This document shows positions 32,793 to 42,235 of a stretch of DNA of 64,000 nucleotides, one piece after another. The translations under genes were made by a program, and so were the position numbers. Under the pieces are notes generated by a model, which saw only the letters and a program-made list of their open reading frames with translations, ran no database searches and was not told the DNA's origin. The stretch comes from Agromyces hippuratus. Its GTDB lineage: Bacteria; Actinomycetota; Actinomycetes; Actinomycetales; Microbacteriaceae. The first letter of the stretch is position 1, and each line of letters starts with the position of its first letter. Where the stretch lies: NCBI RefSeq assembly GCF_013410355.1, contig NZ_JACCFI010000001.1, forward strand, positions 1,116,001 to 1,180,000, written 5' to 3'.

Positions 32793-33974
32793 TCAACCCT
32801 GCAGGTCGTCCTCGAGGACGAACGCGCCGGTCGCGGGGTCGATGGCGACGATCACGAATCCGCCGCCCGACAGGGTGTGCGTGTCGGTGAACGTGAGGGG
32901 ACCTGCGAACGTGTCGAAGTCCTTCAGGCCCTCGAGACCGGCCACCACGTTGTCGAACTCAGTGTCGCCGGCGTCTTCGATGGCCTGCGCCATCACTCGC
33001 ACGGCGTCGTACGCCTGGGTCGAGTAGGGTCCGGGCGGGTCGCCGGCGAGCTCCTCGTAGTCGGCGATCCACTGGTCGGCGCCGTCGATCATGTCGGGCG
33101 TCTGCGTGAAGGTGCCCACGACGTTCTCGGTGTAGCCCTCGCCCGCGATCTCGGCGAACTTGGCGTCGACCGAGCCGTCGGCGACGAGGAACACGCCGTC
33201 GAAGCCGGCATCCTGCGACTGACGGGCGATGAGTCCGCCCTCCTGGTAGTAGCCGGTCCAGTAGACGAGCGCCGGCTTCTCGGCCGCGAGCGTCGTCGCG
33301 ACGGCGGAGTAGTCGTTCTCACCGGGGGTGATGGTCTCGCTCACGACGACGTCGAGCCCGGCGGCGGTGGCCTGCTCGGTGAACGCGCCGGCGAGGTCGG
33401 CCGAGTAGCTCGTGGCGTCGTCGACGACCGCGACGTTCGTCGCGCCGATCTGCTTCGCGTACGTCACTGCCGCTTCGGCCTGCTGGTCGCCGGTGCCGTT
33501 GATGAGGAAGACGCCGGGCAGCCCCTGGTCGACGAGTTCGTTCGAGTTCGCAGCAGGGATCACCATCGGGATGCCGGCCTCGTCGAAGATCGGCAGCGTC
33601 GGGAGCGTGGCACCCGAGCAGTAGCCGCCGACCGAGGCGACGATGCCGTCGGTGACGAGCTTGTTGGCGCCCGAGACCGCGGTGGTCGCGTCGCACGCGT
33701 CGTCTTCGACGAGCAGCTCGAGGTCGCGGCCGAGCACGCCGCCGTCGGCGTTGATCTCGTTCACGGCGAGCTGCGCGCCGTTCTGCATGTACTCGCCGAA
33801 CGCCGACTCGCTGCCCGAGAAGGGCGCGAGCATGCCGATCTTGATGGGTCCGTCGGCGGCGGCCTCCGACCCTCCGCCGGCGAGGCCGCTCGAGCAACCC
33901 GCGGTCAGTGCGAGCACGCCGGCTGCGGCGGCGACGTGGAGGAGGCGCTTGCGGCGCCGAGATCCGAACTGCAT
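32793..33974 (-). CDS. livK: Liv-type amino-acid ABC transporter substrate-binding lipoprotein (LivK)
   Basis: The 393-residue protein has a lipoprotein signal with lipobox LTAGC (Cys27) and the periplasmic-binding fold of the leucine/isoleucine/valine family: IKIGMLAPFSGSESAFGEYMQNGAQLAVNEINADGG, of which the first part is the characteristic opening, then VASVGGYCSGATLPTLPIFDEAGIP. The start at 33974 has AAGGAG seven bases upstream. Operator 3 lies 42-60 bp before the ATG, so it heads the liv-dehydrogenase transcript under the GntR regulator. The ligand is inferred to be hydroxyproline or proline. Confidence 0.9.
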   Translation of the reverse strand: MQFGSRRRKRLLHVAAAAGVLALTAGCSSGLAGGGSEAAADGPIKIGMLAPFSGSESAFGEYMQNGAQLAVNEINADGGVLGRDLELLVEDDACDATTAVSGANKLVTDGIVASVGGYCSGATLPTLPIFDEAGIPMVIPAANSNELVDQGLPGVFLINGTGDQQAEAAVTYAKQIGATNVAVVDDATSYSADLAGAFTEQATAAGLDVVVSETITPGENDYSAVATTLAAEKPALVYWTGYYQEGGLIARQSQDAGFDGVFLVADGSVDAKFAEIAGEGYTENVVGTFTQTPDMIDGADQWIADYEELAGDPPGPYSTQAYDAVRVMAQAIEDAGDTEFDNVVAGLEGLKDFDTFAGPLTFTDTHTLSGGGFVIVAIDPATGAFVLEDDLQG

Positions 33975-34015
33975 GTGACTCTCCTTCGAGTACGACAGTG
34001 CCTCATCGCCGAACG

Positions 34016-34034
34016 GCGATATGTGACATATTAC
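34016..34034. promoter_or_regulatory. Operator 3 of the proline/hydroxyproline regulon
   Basis: GCGATATGTGACATATTAC is identical to operator 1 over 19 bases. It lies between the GntR gene end and livK start. A second inverted repeat, ATCGCCG-AA-CGGCGAT at 34005-34020, overlaps its left edge by two bases. Confidence 0.8.
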
Positions 34035-34086
34035 TGCCGCGAGCGCTGCGCGCAAGCCGGATCATCACGATGGACGAACGGCGGCG

Positions 34087-34770
34087 TCAGTCCTCGTGCT
34101 CGCCGCTCCAGATGCCGCCGACATGCCCGATGTGGCGCTGCATCAGCTCGGTCGCCGCATCGCCCTCGCCGTCGAGCAGGAGCTGCACGAGCTCGGCGTG
34201 CTCGAGCGCCGATTCGGTCAGGGCGCCCTGCTCCGCGAGCTCGACGAGCCCGGTCAACCGCGTCTGCTGGCGCAGCTCGCCCACCAGCGACACCAGGAAC
34301 TGGTTGCCGGTCAGCTCGAGCAGTGTCAGGTGGAAGGCGGTGTCGGCCTCGAGGTAGTCCTGGAACCGGCCCTCGTCACCGGCGCGCACGATCTCCGCGG
34401 CGAGCGCGCGAAGCTCCTGGGCCGCCTGCTCCGACACCTGGCCAGCGAGTTGGCGCATCGGCGGCACCTCGAGCATCAGCCGCACCTCGCGGAGCTGGCG
34501 GAGCTCGTCGAGCGAGACCTCGGTCACGCGGAAGCCGCGATTGCGCATCGGGGCGAGGAATCCGCGGCGGGCGAGGTTCAGCATCGCCTCGCGCACGGGC
34601 GTCGCGCTCACGCCGAACTCGGCGGCCATCGTGGGCACGGTGAGCACCGCGCCCGGCTCGTACTCGCCCGCGACGATGCGCGACGACATGGCGCGCTCCA
34701 CCTGCTCGCGCAGGCTCACGACCTCCGCCAGCAGCGACGAGTCCTCATGGCGGCTTCCCTGGTACGTCAT
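34087..34770 (-). CDS. GntR-family transcriptional regulator with FCD ligand domain
   Basis: The 227-residue protein has a winged HTH at residues ~25-90 (MSSRIVAGEYEPGAVLTVPT, then EFGVSATPVREAMLNLARRGFL) and a C-terminal all-helical FCD domain. The acidic and histidine residues that bind metal and ligand in this domain appear in EADTAFHLTLLELTGN and MQRHIGHVGG. It is the only regulator in the 10.8-34.8 kb island and sits next to operator 3. It is the best candidate to bind the three TGT-G-ACA palindromes and respond to a hydroxyproline-pathway metabolite. A TACGCT box 7 bp before the ATG suggests this message may also be leaderless. Confidence 0.88.
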   Translation of the reverse strand: MTYQGSRHEDSSLLAEVVSLREQVERAMSSRIVAGEYEPGAVLTVPTMAAEFGVSATPVREAMLNLARRGFLAPMRNRGFRVTEVSLDELRQLREVRLMLEVPPMRQLAGQVSEQAAQELRALAAEIVRAGDEGRFQDYLEADTAFHLTLLELTGNQFLVSLVGELRQQTRLTGLVELAEQGALTESALEHAELVQLLLDGEGDAATELMQRHIGHVGGIWSGEHED

Positions 34771-34892
34771 GCACCACAGCGTACTCGTGGGAATCCTTCG
34801 AGATGGCGCCGCGTGACCCGCGCGCCGCGGCGGGGAAGGCCCCTCGTGTCATGATGTCCCTGCGCCGCGAGGCGCGGAACGGGGGTGCTTTC

Positions 34893-36062
34893 ATGGCGAT
34901 CGAGTTCGCACGATCGGCACGGTCCACCGTGGGGCTCGAATGGGAGATCGCGATCGTCGATCGCACCACCGGGGAGCTCGCGTCCGTCGCCGGCCAGGTG
35001 CTCGACGCCCTCGATGCGGGCAGCGAGGGCGAGCATCATCCGTTCATCACCTCCGAACTCCTGACGAACACCGTCGAGCTCGTGAGCGACGTGCACGAGA
35101 CCGTCGCCGGCGCCGTCGCCGACCTCGAGCATCAGCTCGGCGAGGTGCGCGCCGTCATCGACGAGATCGGCGAGTACGACCTGATCTGCTCGGGCTCCCA
35201 CCCGTTCAGCCAGTGGTACGACCAGCACCTCACCGACAAGCCTCGGTACCACAAGCTCATCGAGCGCACACGCTGGTGGGGTCGCAACATGATGATCTGG
35301 GGCGTGCACGTGCACGTCGGGCTCGAAGACCGCGACAAGGCGCTGCCGATCCTCGACGGGCTGCTCGCCTACCTGCCGCATCTGCAGGCACTCTCGGCCT
35401 CGAGCCCGTTCTGGGCGGGCGTCGACACCGGCTACGCGTCGAATCGGGCGCTCATGTTCCAGCAGCTGCCGACGGCCGGTCTCCCCTACCCGCTCGCCGA
35501 CTGGCCCGCGTTCGAGCGCTACGTCGACGACCTCGTGCGCACCGGCGTCATCGACGACCACAGCGAGGTGCGCTGGGACATCCGTCCGTCGCCGAAGTGG
35601 GGCACGATCGAGGTGCGCGTCTGCGACGGCCTCTCGACGGCCGCCGAGATCGCCGCGATCGGCGCGCTCGTGCAGTGCCTCGTGGAGTGGATGAGCACCC
35701 GGCTCGACGAGGGCGGCACCCTCACGGTGCTGCAGCCCTGGTACGTGCGCGAGAACAAGTGGCGGGCGGCCCGCTACGGGCTCGAGGCCGAGGTGATCAC
35801 GGATGTCGCGGGCACCGAGCGCCCAGTCGCCGACGACCTTCGCGACCTGCTGACCACCCTGGCGCCGTTCGCAGACCGCCTCGGCTGCGGTGTCGAGCTG
35901 CAGCAGGTGCGCGCCATGCTCGACTCGGGCGCGAGCTACGCCCGCCAGCTGCGGGTCGCGGAGGCTGCGGGCGGCGACCTCCGGGCCGTGGTGGCCCACC
36001 TCGCCCGAGAACTGCGCGAGGGCATCGAGAACGAGCCGCCCGCGGCATCCGCCACCGCCTGA
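34893..36062 (+). CDS. Carboxylate-amine ligase, YbdK-type glutamate-cysteine ligase
   Basis: The 389-residue protein matches the GCS2/YbdK family, with STVGLEWEIAIVDRTTGE near the N-terminus, RWWGRNMMIWGVHVHVG, YASNRALMFQQLPTAGLP and the active-site stretch VRWDIRPSPKWGTIEVRVCDG. Family members ligate glutamate to cysteine or another amine. Actinobacteria make mycothiol, so the true product may not be gamma-glutamylcysteine. The ATG at 34893 is preceded by a G-rich stretch; longer in-frame starts at 34803 and 34848 would add a non-conserved leader. It ends 6 bp from the convergent GH1 gene. Confidence 0.87.
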   Translation: MAIEFARSARSTVGLEWEIAIVDRTTGELASVAGQVLDALDAGSEGEHHPFITSELLTNTVELVSDVHETVAGAVADLEHQLGEVRAVIDEIGEYDLICSGSHPFSQWYDQHLTDKPRYHKLIERTRWWGRNMMIWGVHVHVGLEDRDKALPILDGLLAYLPHLQALSASSPFWAGVDTGYASNRALMFQQLPTAGLPYPLADWPAFERYVDDLVRTGVIDDHSEVRWDIRPSPKWGTIEVRVCDGLSTAAEIAAIGALVQCLVEWMSTRLDEGGTLTVLQPWYVRENKWRAARYGLEAEVITDVAGTERPVADDLRDLLTTLAPFADRLGCGVELQQVRAMLDSGASYARQLRVAEAAGGDLRAVVAHLARELREGIENEPPAASATA

Positions 36063-36068
36063 GGGCGG

Positions 36069-37502
36069 CTAGCCCGGCAGCCGCCGTGTGCGGATCAGCT
36101 CGGCGTACCAGAGCGCGCTGTCTTTCGGCAGGCGCTCGAAGGTGTCGTAGTCGACGCGCACGATGCCGAAGCGCTTCGAGTACCCGTAGCCCCACTCGAA
36201 GTTGTCCATGAGCGACCAGACCTGGTAGCCGCGCAGGTCGACGCCGCGCGCCATCGCGCGGTGCGCCGCGGTGAAGTGACGGCGCAGGTAGTCGGTGCGC
36301 TCGACGTCGTGCACAGCGGGCCCGTCGGGCCCGTCGACGACGATGTCGGGGAAGGCGGCGCCGTTCTCGGTGACCATGAGCGGCAGCTCGGGGTAGCGCT
36401 CGCTCAGCGAGACGAGCAGGTCTTCGAGGCCCGAGGGGTCGATGTTCCAGCCCATGTCGGTGTACGGGCCGGGCTGCGCGAGGAACTCGACGTGCTCCGA
36501 GCCCGGCCACGGCGTGCCGCCCATGTCTTTATGGCCGTCGGCGTTCGCGCGCGGCGAGACGCCGTCCCACATGTCGACCGTCACGGTCGAGTAGTAGTTC
36601 ACGCCGAGCAGGTCGATGGGCTCGGCGATGAGTTCGGTGTCGCCCGGCAACACGAACGACCAGTCGGTGACCGCTGCCGTGTCGGCGATGACGTCGGCGG
36701 GGTACCCCTCACCGAGGAGCGGCTCGAGGAACACCCGGTTCGCGAGTCCGTCGATGCGCCGGGCGGCTTCGGCGCCGCCTTCTCCGGAGGGGCGGATCAC
36801 GTGGAGGTTCAGGGTGATCGAGTAGCCGGGGTCGTTCGTCACGACCCCGCGGAGGGCGGCGACCGCGAGGCCGTGCGCGAGGTTCAGGTGGTGCACCGCG
36901 GCGAGCGCCTTCGCGCCGTCCATGAGCCCGGGTGCGTGCGCACCCGAGCCGTAGCCGAGGTAGGCGCTGCACCATGGCTCGTTGAGCGTCGTCCACACGG
37001 CGACCCGGTCGCCGAGCCGCTCGCCGACGATGCGGGCGTAGTCGGCGAAGGCGTACGCGGTCTCGCGGTTCGCCCAGCCGCCCTCGTCTTCGAGGGCCTG
37101 CGGCAGGTCCCAGTGGTAGAGCGTCGCGATCGGTCGGATGCCGCGGGCGATGAGCCCGTCGACGAGGCGCTCGTAGAACGCAAGCCCGGCCTCGTTGGCG
37201 TCGCCCCGACCGGTGGGCTGGATGCGCGGCCAGGCGATCGAGAAGCGGTACGCCTCGAGACCGAGTCGCACCATGAGGTCGAGGTCGTCGTCGAGGCGGT
37301 GGTAGTGGTCGCACGCGGTGTCGCCGGTGTCGCCGTTCCAGACCTTGCCGGGGGTGTGGCTGAAGGTGTCCCAGATCGACGGGCCCCGGCCATCCTCGTG
37401 CACGGCGCCCTCGATCTGGTACGACGCCGTCGCCGAACCGAAGAGGAAGTCCTCGCCGAATTCGAGGCCGGTGTCTCGGTAGTCGGGGGTGCCGATCGCC
37501 AT
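36069..37502 (-). CDS. GH1 beta-glucosidase
   Basis: The 477-residue enzyme has the complete glycoside hydrolase family 1 layout: [15 protein letters not shown] start motif, acid/base Glu175 in TTLNEPW, nucleophile Glu379 in MVTENGAAF and [22 protein letters not shown] near the end. It has no signal peptide, so it acts inside the cell on imported disaccharides such as cellobiose. No sugar transporter is adjacent. An 18-bp palindrome lies 58 bp upstream of the ATG and probably binds a repressor encoded elsewhere. Confidence 0.94.
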   Translation of the reverse strand: MAIGTPDYRDTGLEFGEDFLFGSATASYQIEGAVHEDGRGPSIWDTFSHTPGKVWNGDTGDTACDHYHRLDDDLDLMVRLGLEAYRFSIAWPRIQPTGRGDANEAGLAFYERLVDGLIARGIRPIATLYHWDLPQALEDEGGWANRETAYAFADYARIVGERLGDRVAVWTTLNEPWCSAYLGYGSGAHAPGLMDGAKALAAVHHLNLAHGLAVAALRGVVTNDPGYSITLNLHVIRPSGEGGAEAARRIDGLANRVFLEPLLGEGYPADVIADTAAVTDWSFVLPGDTELIAEPIDLLGVNYYSTVTVDMWDGVSPRANADGHKDMGGTPWPGSEHVEFLAQPGPYTDMGWNIDPSGLEDLLVSLSERYPELPLMVTENGAAFPDIVVDGPDGPAVHDVERTDYLRRHFTAAHRAMARGVDLRGYQVWSLMDNFEWGYGYSKRFGIVRVDYDTFERLPKDSALWYAELIRTRRLPG

Positions 37503-37559
37503 CGTGCAGTGCTCCAATCTCGGCGGCGAGTGCGCCGCGATCTCACTGTACCGCGCCGC

Positions 37560-37577
37560 GCTTACAGGTCTGTAAGC
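37560..37577. promoter_or_regulatory. Palindromic operator candidate upstream of the GH1 gene
   Basis: GCTTACAG-GT-CTGTAAGC has 8-bp perfect arms. A possible GH1 promoter -10 (TACAGT, minus strand, 37545-37550) lies just beyond it, so bound protein would cover the -35. The arms resemble LacI- or TetR-family sites. No such regulator is in the window. Confidence 0.5.
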
Positions 37578-37641
37578 AACGCATCGACGCCCGCCGGGGC
37601 GAGCGCATCGGCGCAGCCCGGGCATCGCCTAGGGTCGAGGA

Positions 37642-38445
37642 ATGGAGACCCCGCCGATCCTCGAGACCGCAGACTTCCGAGCGGAGCTCCAGCCCGATCG
37701 GGGCACGAACGGCGGCTACTCCCTCGTCATCGACGATGTCACCCAGTCGCACGTCAACCCCGACGATCCGCGCGACCTGCAGCTGCCGTACGTGCGTCGC
37801 ATCGCCGCGGTGCTCGCCACCGTTCCCGGTGAGGCCCCCGCCGTGCTGCACCTCGGCGCGGGCGCCCTCACTCTCCCCCGCTACGTGCACGCCCTGCACC
37901 CCTCGAGCCGTCAGCGCGTCGTCGAGCTGTACCCCGAGTTGCTCGAGTTCGTCACGCAGCACGTGCCGCTGCCGCCCGGCGCACCGATCGAGCTCGCGAT
38001 CGGCGACGCCCGCGCCGAGGTGCAGCGACTCGCGGGCGACGGTGACGACCAGTGGGACCTCGTGCTCGTCGACGTCTTCTCGGGCGGCGCCGTGCCGCGC
38101 CACGTCACGACGCTCGAGTTCTTCACCGAACTGGTCTCGCTGCTGGCGCCCGGCGGGGTGCTCATCGTCAACTGCCTGAACGGCGCCGAGCCGCAGGTGA
38201 CGGGCGACACCCTCGCCGCCGTGCTCGAACTGCTGCCCGATGTGCTCGTGATCGGCTCGGAGGCAGTGCTCAGGCGGGTGGCGCCCGGCAACACGATCAT
38301 CGTGGCGTCGCGGCATCCGCTCGACCCTGAATCGGTCGCGCAGTGGCTCTCGACCGACCCGCTCTCGGTGGCCACCGGAGCGACCGTCGTCGACGGCCCG
38401 GCCCTCGAGGAGCTCGCGGGAACGACGCGTCACGACGCCCGGTAG
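37642..38445 (+). CDS. Spermidine-synthase-like methyltransferase-fold protein
   Basis: The 267-residue protein has the spermidine synthase C-terminal fold with a nucleotide-binding LHLGAGALTLPRYVHALHP and acidic VVELYPELLEF loop, then WDLVLVDVFSGGAVPRHVTTLEFF. The residues that hold putrescine in true aminopropyltransferases are not recognisable and the N-terminal beta-domain is short. Actinobacterial proteins of this kind are annotated as fused or truncated spermidine synthases with no proven activity. It is divergent from the GH1 gene. Confidence 0.75.
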   Translation: METPPILETADFRAELQPDRGTNGGYSLVIDDVTQSHVNPDDPRDLQLPYVRRIAAVLATVPGEAPAVLHLGAGALTLPRYVHALHPSSRQRVVELYPELLEFVTQHVPLPPGAPIELAIGDARAEVQRLAGDGDDQWDLVLVDVFSGGAVPRHVTTLEFFTELVSLLAPGGVLIVNCLNGAEPQVTGDTLAAVLELLPDVLVIGSEAVLRRVAPGNTIIVASRHPLDPESVAQWLSTDPLSVATGATVVDGPALEELAGTTRHDAR

Positions 38446-38509
38446 GCACACGCGACGCACCGGAATGCCCCGGCATGATCTGCGACGAGCTCGCCTGACC
38501 TTCGCCCGG

Positions 38510-39070
38510 TCAGCTGGGTGCGCGCCTCGACCGGTCCTCGCGGAGCACGGCTGCGAGCTTGATCAGGTAGACCGCGAGCACGGCGAAGAACGCGTTCAGG
38601 TCGACCTTCTCGGAGGTCGGATCCTCGAGCTCCTTGAGCCGGATCGGACGGATCTTCGCGACCTCGGCGACCTGCTTGTGCGTCGCGTTGCCGCGGCTCT
38701 TGACGAGGAAGTCCGCCAGCGCCGCCCGGTCGCCGAGGACGCGATGCGTCTCGGTCGCGAGGTCGATGCGACTGTGGCCGATGTGGAGGTGGCCGCAGTG
38801 CTGGCAGGTGTACCAGCTCGTCGACGGGTCGTCGCGGAGCTTGCCCGGAATCTCGATCTCGCTCCGATACCGGCGCTTGAACTCCCACCGGCCGCCCCGC
38901 TCGGTCTTGCACTCGCGGGGTGCGTTCGCAGCGTCGAGCACCAGCTCTGCCAAGCCTGCGCAGCGAGGCGTGCAGTACAGCCCCTGATAGACCGGAACCC
39001 CGGGTCCGCCGAGTTTCTGCGCGCACTTCCTGCAGCGCTGCCGCTCGGGGAAGAGCTTCTCCTGGACCAT
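38510..39070 (-). CDS. Unrecognised cysteine-cluster protein downstream of ffh
   Basis: This 186-residue protein is not recognised. It has two likely zinc sites: C13-x2-C16 with C33-x3-C37, and C89-x2-C92 with nearby histidines 94, 96 and 99 (WYTCQHCGHLHIGH). The central region mixes basic and acidic residues. The C-terminal third contains a possible helix-turn-helix-like stretch (NATHKQVAEVAKIRPIRLKELED) followed by a hydrophobic helix (LNAFFAVLAVYLIKLAAVL). It starts 10 bp after the ffh stop on the same strand with no obvious Shine-Dalgarno. A nucleic-acid-binding role is possible. An upstream start inside ffh cannot be excluded. Confidence 0.6.
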   Translation of the reverse strand: MVQEKLFPERQRCRKCAQKLGGPGVPVYQGLYCTPRCAGLAELVLDAANAPRECKTERGGRWEFKRRYRSEIEIPGKLRDDPSTSWYTCQHCGHLHIGHSRIDLATETHRVLGDRAALADFLVKSRGNATHKQVAEVAKIRPIRLKELEDPTSEKVDLNAFFAVLAVYLIKLAAVLREDRSRRAPS

Positions 39071-39080
39071 CGAGCCGACG

Positions 39081-40658
39081 CTAGCGGCGCAGCATCTTCT
39101 GCAGGGCCGCGAGCTCTTCTTCGCTCGGCGCGGCCTTCGCCCCGCCGCCGCCCAGGCCGAAGCCCGAGCCGGCCGGTGCAGTCGCTGCACCGGGCGTCGC
39201 ACCCGACGCGATCGCCGCGTTCTCGGCGGCGCGCTTCGCGGGGTTGCCCGACCGCGACGAGCTCGACTTCTTGCCCTTGCCGCCCTGGCGCTTGCCGCCG
39301 CCGTGGCTGCCGCCGCCGGGCAGCGGGCCCATGCCGGGGATCTGCGGCACGCCGCCGCGAGCGACCGTCTTCATCATCTTCGCGGCCTGCTCGAAGCGCG
39401 CGACGAGCTGGTTCACGTCGGTGACGGTCATGCCCGAACCCTTGGCGATGCGGAGGCGCCGCGAGCCGTTCAGGAGCTTCGTGTTCTCGCGCTCGGCGGG
39501 GGTCATCGACTGGATGATCGCCTCGGTGCGCACGATCTCGCGCTCGTCGAAGTTCTCGAGCTGCTGCTTCATGCCGCCCGCGCCCGGCAGCATGCCGAGC
39601 ATCTTCTTGATCGAGCCGGCGCCGCGCAGCTGCTGCATCTGGCCGAGGAAGTCGTTCAGCGTGAACGAGTCGGTCGCGAACTTCTCGGCGACCTTCATCG
39701 CCTCTTCTTCGTCGAACGCCGACTGCGCCTGCTCGATCAGGGTGAGGATGTCACCGAGGTCGAGGATTCGGCTCGCCATGCGGTCGGGGTGGAACGGCTC
39801 GAAGTCGTCGAGGCCTTCACCAGTCGACGCGAAGATGATGGGGCGACCGGTGACGGATGCCACGCTGAGCGCAGCACCACCGCGCGCGTCGCCGTCGAGC
39901 TTGGTGAGCACGACACCCGTGAAGTCGACGCCCTCCTGGAAGGCCTTCGCGGTGTTGACGGCATCTTGGCCGATCATCGCGTCGATGACGAAGAGCACCT
40001 CGTCGGGGTTCGTCGCCTTGCGGATGTTCGACGCCTGCTTCATGAGCTCGGCGTCGACGCCGAGTCGGCCGGCGGTGTCGATGATGACGACGTCGTGCAG
40101 CGCGCGCTCGGCGTGCTTCACCGCGTCCTTCGCGACCTTCACAGGGTCGCCCGCGCCGTTGCCGGGCTCGGGGGCGAAGACCGGCACGCCGGCCTGGCCG
40201 CCGACGACCTGCAGCTGGTTCACGGCGTTCGGGCGCTGGAGGTCGGCCGCGACGAGCAGGGGCGTGTGCCCCTCTTTCGCGAGCCACTTGGCGAGCTTGC
40301 CCGCGAGGGTGGTCTTACCGGCACCCTGGAGGCCCGCGAGCATGATGACCGTCGGCGGGTTCTTCGCGAACTGCAGTCGACGCTGCTCGCCGCCGAGGAT
40401 GCGGACGAGCTCCTCGTTGACGATCTGCACGACCTGCTGGGCCGGGTTCAGCGCCTTGTTGACCTCGTCGCCGAGCGCGCGCTCGCGCACGTGCGCCGTG
40501 AACTCCTTGACGACGTCGAGCGAGACGTCGGCATCGAGCAGCGCGCGACGGATCTCGCGAACGGTGCCGTCGACGTCGGACGCGGAGAGCTTGCCCTTGG
40601 TGCGGAGATTCTTGAAGGTCTCGGCGAGGCGGTCAGACAGGTTTCCGAAGGTAGCCAT
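39081..40658 (-). CDS. ffh: Signal recognition particle protein Ffh
   Basis: The 525-residue GTPase recognises signal sequences on ribosomes and delivers them to FtsY. The N domain starts MATFGNLSDRLAETFKNL; the G domain carries GLQGAGKTTLAGKLA, IIDTAGRLGVDAELM and LTKLDGDARGG; the methionine-rich M domain follows from about residue 300 (FLGQMQQLRGAGSIKKML). A glycine/lysine/serine-rich tail with GGGSHGGGKRQGGKGKK and a final conserved-looking helix EEELAALQKMLRR extend beyond the M domain. Confidence 0.97.
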   Translation of the reverse strand: MATFGNLSDRLAETFKNLRTKGKLSASDVDGTVREIRRALLDADVSLDVVKEFTAHVRERALGDEVNKALNPAQQVVQIVNEELVRILGGEQRRLQFAKNPPTVIMLAGLQGAGKTTLAGKLAKWLAKEGHTPLLVAADLQRPNAVNQLQVVGGQAGVPVFAPEPGNGAGDPVKVAKDAVKHAERALHDVVIIDTAGRLGVDAELMKQASNIRKATNPDEVLFVIDAMIGQDAVNTAKAFQEGVDFTGVVLTKLDGDARGGAALSVASVTGRPIIFASTGEGLDDFEPFHPDRMASRILDLGDILTLIEQAQSAFDEEEAMKVAEKFATDSFTLNDFLGQMQQLRGAGSIKKMLGMLPGAGGMKQQLENFDEREIVRTEAIIQSMTPAERENTKLLNGSRRLRIAKGSGMTVTDVNQLVARFEQAAKMMKTVARGGVPQIPGMGPLPGGGSHGGGKRQGGKGKKSSSSRSGNPAKRAAENAAIASGATPGAATAPAGSGFGLGGGGAKAAPSEEELAALQKMLRR

Positions 40659-40690
40659 GGTTCGCCAAGTCTAATTGAGGTCGGATGCCG

Positions 40691-40717
40691 CCTCTGCCGC
40701 AAGCTCGCCGGCAGAGG
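40691..40717 (-). terminator. Hairpin after the DUF2004 gene
   Basis: CCTCTGCCG and CGGCAGAGG form a perfect 9-bp stem with a 9-base loop between the DUF2004 stop and ffh start. It may end the ftsY-DUF2004 transcript. A weak T-containing stretch follows. Confidence 0.5.
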
Positions 40718-40754
40718 TGAGCCCGCGGCAGACGCCGACGCCCGCCTCGTGCGC

Positions 40755-41237
40755 TCAGGCGTCGAAGCGGAGGTCGACCATGTCGCGCTGGATGTCGATC
40801 GACGCGACGAGCCGCGAGTCGATGTCTTCGGGCGCGAGCCCGAACTCGAACTCGGCGAAGTGCTCACCGTCGCCGTCGGCGTCGGGCCGGAGGTCGACGC
40901 GCACGAGGCTCAGCGAGCGGAGTGCATCGATGTCGCGGTCGCCGGAGTCGCGGGTGATCGCGGCGGCCGCGGCATCCGCTTCGTCGCCGCCCAGCACGGA
41001 GCGGAGGAACAGCGAGACAGGGCTCGAACCCGAGTCGAGCTGGCCGACGAAGACGCCGCGCAGCTCGTCGTCGATGAGTTCGAGTTCGCCGACCATCGTC
41101 GCCGCCGCGTCGAGCGACGCGGTCGAGACCTCGTCGGAGTCGGCGTCGAGCACGACCTCGACGTCTTGGTCGCCGTACTCCTTGCGCTCGGCCCAGTAGT
41201 CGCCGATGAGGCCGAAGTAGTCGTGTTCGATCGCCAT
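40755..41237 (-). CDS. DUF2004 protein
   Basis: The 160-residue acidic, soluble protein resembles the DUF2004 family, small proteins of unknown function in Microbacteriaceae and relatives. It begins MAIEHDYFGLIGDYWAERKEYG and ends DSRLVASIDIQRDMVDLRFDA. There is no signal peptide, membrane segment or obvious catalytic motif. It lies 13 bp after ftsY on the same strand, between the two SRP GTPase genes, which hints at co-transcription with ftsY but says nothing certain of role. Confidence 0.72.
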   Translation of the reverse strand: MAIEHDYFGLIGDYWAERKEYGDQDVEVVLDADSDEVSTASLDAAATMVGELELIDDELRGVFVGQLDSGSSPVSLFLRSVLGGDEADAAAAAITRDSGDRDIDALRSLSLVRVDLRPDADGDGEHFAEFEFGLAPEDIDSRLVASIDIQRDMVDLRFDA

Positions 41238-41250
41238 GTCGTTCTCCTTC

Positions 41251-42126
<876 letters not shown>

Positions 42127-42235
42127 GTCTCCAGCCTAGAGCGCATGCCGGCTACACCGATCCAGCGGAGCACCGCAAGGGGTTGCCGGTCGTGCGCGGG
42201 CACGGGAGTCTCGGAGCGACGGAAGGAATGCGGAT

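Noticed and set aside
37642..38445. True spermidine synthase
   Set aside because: Putrescine-binding residues and the N-terminal beta-domain are not recognisable; only the fold is supported.
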